Shown in pieces: positions 60,757 to 64,000 of a stretch of 64,000 nucleotides of DNA (the stretch's first letter is position 1; each line of letters starts with the position of its first letter). A program made the translations under genes and the position numbers. The DNA comes from CAYRHN01 sp964424115 (GTDB lineage Bacteria > Chloroflexota > Anaerolineae > Anaerolineales > Anaerolineaceae). The DNA lies in contig CAYRHN010000007.1 of assembly GCA_964424115.1 (NCBI GenBank), positions 62,001-126,000 of the forward strand, in the 5' to 3' direction. The notes below the pieces were generated by a model. The model worked only from the letters and a program-made list of their open reading frames with translations, searched no databases and was not told where the DNA came from.

Positions 60757-62712
60757 ATGACCTTTGCTGACCTCCCCCTTGAAGAGCTCCGTTCGGTTGC
60801 CCGCCAGGTGCTGCTGATCCGCCGTTTTGAAGAACTGTTGCTGCGCCTTTATTCCGAAGGAAAATTGAACGGCACAGTGCATACCTGCGTCGGACAGGAA
60901 TTTTCCGCCGTCGCGCTGATGCGCGCCCTGCAGTCCGCCGACTGGGTCTTCTCCACCCACCGCGGGCACGGGCACTACCTGGCCCGCTTCGGGGATGCCC
61001 GCGGCCTGCTGGCGGAAGTGATGGGGCGCGCCAGCGGCATTTGCGGTGGGATCGGCGGCAGCCAGCACCTGCACGCCCCCAACTTTTACTCCAACGGTAT
61101 CCAGGGGGGCATGACCCCCACAGCGGTCGGCGCTGCCCTGTCCATGAAACTACAAGCAACTGGCAGCATGGCCGCCATCTTTATCGGCGACGGCACCCTC
61201 GGCGAAGGACTGCTCTATGAGAGCCTCAACCTGGCCTCTCGCTGGCAGGTGCCCCTTCTCTTTATTGTCGAGAACAACCATTACGCCCAGTCCACCCACA
61301 CCCCCACCACCAACGCTGGCAGCGTGGCCGGACGCGCCGCCGCCTTCGACCTGGGGTATCATCACGGCAGCACCTGGGAATGGCCTGTCTTGTTCGAGAC
61401 CGCCCGCCAGGCTGTTGAAACCGTGCGCAAAGGTTCGCCCTCGATCCTGGAAATCGAAACCTACCGCCTCAACGCCCATTCCAAAGGCGACGACAACCGC
61501 GACCCGGCCGAGGTGGAGGAATTCCGCCGCCGCGACCCGCTTAACACCTGGATGGCTGCCGAGCCGGACTGGTTCTCTCCCCTCGAAGCCGAGGTGGGCG
61601 GCCTGCTGGCGGATGCCCTGCGGGAGGCCGAAGCCGCTCCCCTCTGCGCCTACCAACCTTCCCCGGTTCGCCCGTTCCAGCCCGTCCAATGGCGCTCCGG
61701 CGTATCCCCAAAGGATACCCCGCGCGCCCGCCACGCCGACCTGATCACCCAGGCTCTGGGGAATGCGCTGCAAACCAACCCCCATCTGGTGCTGCTCGGC
61801 GAGGATATCGAAGGCCCTTATGGCGGCGCCTTCAAGGTCACCAAGGATCTCAGCCTGCGCTATCCCGGACGGGTGCGCAACACACCCATCTCCGAGGCAG
61901 CCATAACCGGCATCGGCGGCGGCCTGGCCCTCAGCGGTGCCCCGGCCGTGGTGGAGATCATGTTCGGCGATTTCCTCAGCCTGACCTTCGACCAGCTCTA
62001 CCAGCACGCCGCCAAATTCTCTGCCATGTACAACGGCGCGGTCCGCGTCCCGCTGGTTCTGCGCACGCCCATGGGTGGGCGGCGCGGCTATGGCCCCACC
62101 CACTCGCAATCCATTGAAAAATTCTTCCTCGGCATTCCTGGCTTGCGCGTCCTGGCTTTGAACAACCGCTGTTCCCCCCTGGAGACCTACAATACCCTCT
62201 TCGCGCATCTGGATGACCCCACCCTGGTAATCGAGAACAAGGTCATCTATACCCGTTTCCTCCAGACTGAAACTCCTGCGGGCTTCGCAGCGTTTTACTC
62301 CGACGAGCTTTTCCCCACTCTGCGCCTCTCCCCCCTGGCCGGCAACCCGCAGGTCACCCTCCTCTGTTACGGCGGCAGCCTGGAGGAGGCTGAGCTTGCC
62401 CAACAGCGCCTCTTCGACGAGGAGGAGATCCTGGCCGAGATCATCTGCCCGCAGCAGCTTCACCCCTTCAACCTGGCTCCCCTGGCTGAGTCGGTTGCCC
62501 GCACCCACCGCCTGGTGACCGTGGAAGAAGGCCCCGCCACTGCTGGTTTTGGCGCCGAGGCCCTTGCCCGGCTGGAGGAATCCGGCCTGCACCCGCAAGC
62601 CGTCCGCCGCCTGGGTTTCGAAGGAGTGATCCCGGCCTGCGCCCCCCTGGAGGCAGCTCTGCTGCCTTCCGCCGAAAGCATCCTGCACGCCGTCCGGAGC
62701 CTGTTCGCATGA
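60757..62712 (+). CDS. Fused E1 alpha/beta 2-oxoacid dehydrogenase (ThDP-dependent)
   Basis: 651 aa. Residues 1-320 are the alpha part: FSTHRGHGHYLARFG, the ThDP motif GDGTLGEG (144-151) and ENN (172-174), then the loop YRLNAHSKGDDNRDP. Residues 330-651 are the beta part: GEDIEGPYGGAFKVT, the catalytic Glu380 in ISEAAITGIGGG, the phosphate-loop His449 in GPTHSQSIEKFF, and a transketolase C domain. E1 decarboxylates a 2-oxoacid and acylates a lipoyl group. In most bacteria alpha and beta are separate or E1 is a homodimer of another type; here they are fused and paired with the lipoyl protein below, not with a normal E2. Substrate unknown. Confidence 0.9.
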   Translation: MTFADLPLEELRSVARQVLLIRRFEELLLRLYSEGKLNGTVHTCVGQEFSAVALMRALQSADWVFSTHRGHGHYLARFGDARGLLAEVMGRASGICGGIGGSQHLHAPNFYSNGIQGGMTPTAVGAALSMKLQATGSMAAIFIGDGTLGEGLLYESLNLASRWQVPLLFIVENNHYAQSTHTPTTNAGSVAGRAAAFDLGYHHGSTWEWPVLFETARQAVETVRKGSPSILEIETYRLNAHSKGDDNRDPAEVEEFRRRDPLNTWMAAEPDWFSPLEAEVGGLLADALREAEAAPLCAYQPSPVRPFQPVQWRSGVSPKDTPRARHADLITQALGNALQTNPHLVLLGEDIEGPYGGAFKVTKDLSLRYPGRVRNTPISEAAITGIGGGLALSGAPAVVEIMFGDFLSLTFDQLYQHAAKFSAMYNGAVRVPLVLRTPMGGRRGYGPTHSQSIEKFFLGIPGLRVLALNNRCSPLETYNTLFAHLDDPTLVIENKVIYTRFLQTETPAGFAAFYSDELFPTLRLSPLAGNPQVTLLCYGGSLEEAELAQQRLFDEEEILAEIICPQQLHPFNLAPLAESVARTHRLVTVEEGPATAGFGAEALARLEESGLHPQAVRRLGFEGVIPACAPLEAALLPSAESILHAVRSLFA

Positions 62713-63896
62713 ATTCCATCCTCCCCATTTACCTGCCCAAGGAAACGGTCAGCGATGACCGCTATTTGATCGCCCGCCTTTACGCTGAGAATGGCAGCCA
62801 GGTCAGGCAGGGCGATCTGCTCCTGGCCTTTGAGACCTCTAAGGCCACTGTCGACCTGGAAGCCGAACGAAGCGGATATTTCTTTACCAAACTTAAGGAA
62901 GGCCAGGAAGTGCTGGTTGGCGCCCTGGCCGGCCTGATCGCCGAAACGCCGGAGATCAGCCCCGCTGATTGGCCTGCCGTATCCGAACCTCTCCGCGCCC
63001 CCACGCCTCTGCCTGACGCCTCCCCCGCTGCCTCAGGACCTCTCCGTGCCTCCACGTCTCCGCGTGACGCCGCTCCCGCCATGCCTGAATCCCTCCGCGT
63101 CTCCGCGCCTCCGCGTGAAGTCTCACCGCGCATTTCCCATCCCGCCCAGGCGCTGATCGACCAGCACCGTCTCGATCCGCACCTCTTCAAGGACCTGCCT
63201 CTCGTCCGCCGTGAGGACGTGCAGCGTGTGCTGGACGCGCGCTCCGGGGCAGGCCTCCCCGCTGCGCCAAGTGGCAAACCGCAGATTTTCGTCTTGGGCG
63301 GCGGCGGGCACGCCAAGATGTGCCTGGATATCCTTGGCCGGCGCGGCGAATACGAGGTGGTCGGCATTTTGGACGGCGGCATGGTTCCCGGCAGCCGCGT
63401 GCTGGACGTGCCCGTGCTCGGACCCGATAACGATGAAGAAATGGCCCGCCTCTACCGGCAGGGCGTGCGCCTGGCGGTCAACGGCGTCGGTGCGGCCGGC
63501 AACCATCCCTACCGCAGCCAAGTCTACACCCGTTTGCGCCAGGCAGGTTTCAGCCTGCCCAACCTGATCCACCCCTCGGCCGTGATCGAGCCTTCCGCCG
63601 TTCTCGGAGAGGGCAACCAGATCATGGCCGGCGCCATCGTCGGCAGCGCTGTGCGGGTCGGCGACAACTGCATCGTTAACAGCGGTGCAGTCATCTCTCA
63701 CGACAGCCGTCTGGCGGACAACGTCCACATCGCCCCCGGCGCCCTGCTGGCCGGTAATGTCCAGGTCGGCGCCGATACCCTGGTCGGCATGGGTGTCACC
63801 ATCTACCTTGGCCTGACCATCGGCAGCCGGGTGGTCATCACCAACGGCCTGGATGTCTTCAAAGACCTCCCCGACGGCGCCTTCCTCCGTCATTAG
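62709..63896 (+). CDS. Lipoyl-PSBD-NeuD/PglD-type acyltransferase fusion
   Basis: 395 aa. Residues 1-80: lipoyl domain with the attachment Lys45 in FETSKATVDLEAERSG. Residues about 92-138: Pro/Ala-rich linker with three 17-residue repeats. Residues 138-176: peripheral-subunit-binding domain (SHPAQALIDQHRLDPHLFKD). Residues 194-395: PglD/NeuD-type sugar acyltransferase with GGGGHAKMCLDIL (His201, acceptor site), VISHDSRLADNVHIAPGA (catalytic His331) and left-handed beta-helix hexapeptides. The usual E2 catalytic domain is absent. It overlaps the E1 gene by 4 bases (ATGA). I infer that the E1 makes an acyl-lipoyl arm and this protein moves the acyl to an amino sugar or similar acceptor. Confidence 0.88.
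   Translation: MNSILPIYLPKETVSDDRYLIARLYAENGSQVRQGDLLLAFETSKATVDLEAERSGYFFTKLKEGQEVLVGALAGLIAETPEISPADWPAVSEPLRAPTPLPDASPAASGPLRASTSPRDAAPAMPESLRVSAPPREVSPRISHPAQALIDQHRLDPHLFKDLPLVRREDVQRVLDARSGAGLPAAPSGKPQIFVLGGGGHAKMCLDILGRRGEYEVVGILDGGMVPGSRVLDVPVLGPDNDEEMARLYRQGVRLAVNGVGAAGNHPYRSQVYTRLRQAGFSLPNLIHPSAVIEPSAVLGEGNQIMAGAIVGSAVRVGDNCIVNSGAVISHDSRLADNVHIAPGALLAGNVQVGADTLVGMGVTIYLGLTIGSRVVITNGLDVFKDLPDGAFLRH
62985..63119 (+). repeat. Three 51-bp repeats encoding the interdomain linker
   Basis: Units start at 62985, 63036 and 63087 with exact 51-bp period (17 codons): PLRAPTPLPDASPAASG, PLRASTSPRDAAPAMPE and SLRVSAPPREVSP. The DNA is made of CTCCGCGTCTCCGCGTGA-like stretches that resemble a widespread intergenic repeat class. 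Confidence 0.8.
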
Positions 63897-63940
63897 AGCG
63901 CCTGACACAAATTGCATGAATTCTCTTTTTTCCCTAAAAT

Positions 63941-63983
63941 CTTATCTGCTCTTATCTGTGTTCATTGTGTTCATCTGTGGTTA
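63941..63983. repeat. Dispersed ATCTGTGTTCATCTGTGG-type repeat
   Basis: CTTATCTG, CTTATCTGTGTTCATTGTG and TTCATCTGTGGTTA run together; the same class occurs at 57869. No gene is seen in 63897-64000. Confidence 0.5.
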
Positions 63984-64000
63984 AATATTCTTGTTTGTGG

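Noticed and set aside
61150..62688. A 512-aa minus-strand frame opposite the E1 fusion
   Set aside because: No start signal or motifs; composition is that of an antisense shadow.
1..64000. tRNA or rRNA genes, prophage or conjugative modules
   Set aside because: Intergenic gaps were read for tRNA-like cloverleaf features and for integrase, terminase or relaxase frames; none was seen.

Overview
The window reads as a chromosomal segment of a GC-rich member of the Chloroflexota, most likely class Anaerolineae. This is inferred from the Pro/Thr-rich anchored protein with TPT repeats, the gene order of the division/cell-wall cluster, the class II ribonucleotide reductase with NrdR, and several large YfhO/GT-C type membrane proteins. 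No rRNA, tRNA or CRISPR array was found. Gene-family names rest on motifs read in the translated sequence, not on database searches.

Layout. 1-11.8 kb: the tail of an M20-type peptidase; a minus-strand group (RpoD-type sigma factor, a receiver/Cache/HAMP adenylate cyclase, a Pro/Thr-rich anchored protein, a polytopic membrane protein); a solute-binding protein; a small protein; a UbiB-family kinase; and a cNMP-binding histidine kinase with a clear terminator. 11.9-29.7 kb: a complete dcw cluster on the minus strand in the order mraZ, rsmH, ftsL-like, ftsI-type PBP, murF, mraY, murD, ftsW, murG, cvpA-like, murC, a 65-aa ORF, murB, ddl, ftsQ, ftsA, ftsZ. Four GTGG(G/T) boxes with exact 10-bp spacing overlap its promoter and fit MraZ autoregulation. 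29.9-33.1 kb: zwf, gnd and a GNAT gene form an operon; a gluconokinase lies nearby at 35.2 kb. 33.3-39.2 kb: a cysteine-desulfurase-like enzyme, a half-size EamA protein, gluconokinase, nrdR and nrdJ.

39.2-50.5 kb is an accessory island. It starts with palindromic repeats and a REP-associated (RAYT/Y1) transposase that carries the same repeat in frame inside its own coding sequence. A type I restriction-modification locus follows (hsdM, hsdS, then an unknown 457-aa protein and a Nudix protein, then hsdR). Next come an AT-rich DUF262/DUF1524 (GmrSD-like) gene and what looks like the worn end of an IS21-like element.

50.5-64 kb: an anchored TPR/coiled-coil/transglutaminase-like protein, an isochorismatase-like hydrolase, a YgjP-type metalloprotease, two large GT-C/YfhO-like membrane proteins, a DinB-like protein, and a tightly coupled minus-strand operon (MFS transporter, ChrB-like domain protein, Fe-S protein). 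The window ends with a two-gene unit I consider the most interesting item: a fused E1 alpha/beta 2-oxoacid dehydrogenase followed by a lipoyl domain + peripheral-subunit-binding domain + NeuD/PglD-type left-handed beta-helix acyltransferase. That arrangement suggests an acyl group made on lipoamide and passed straight to a sugar-type acceptor instead of CoA.
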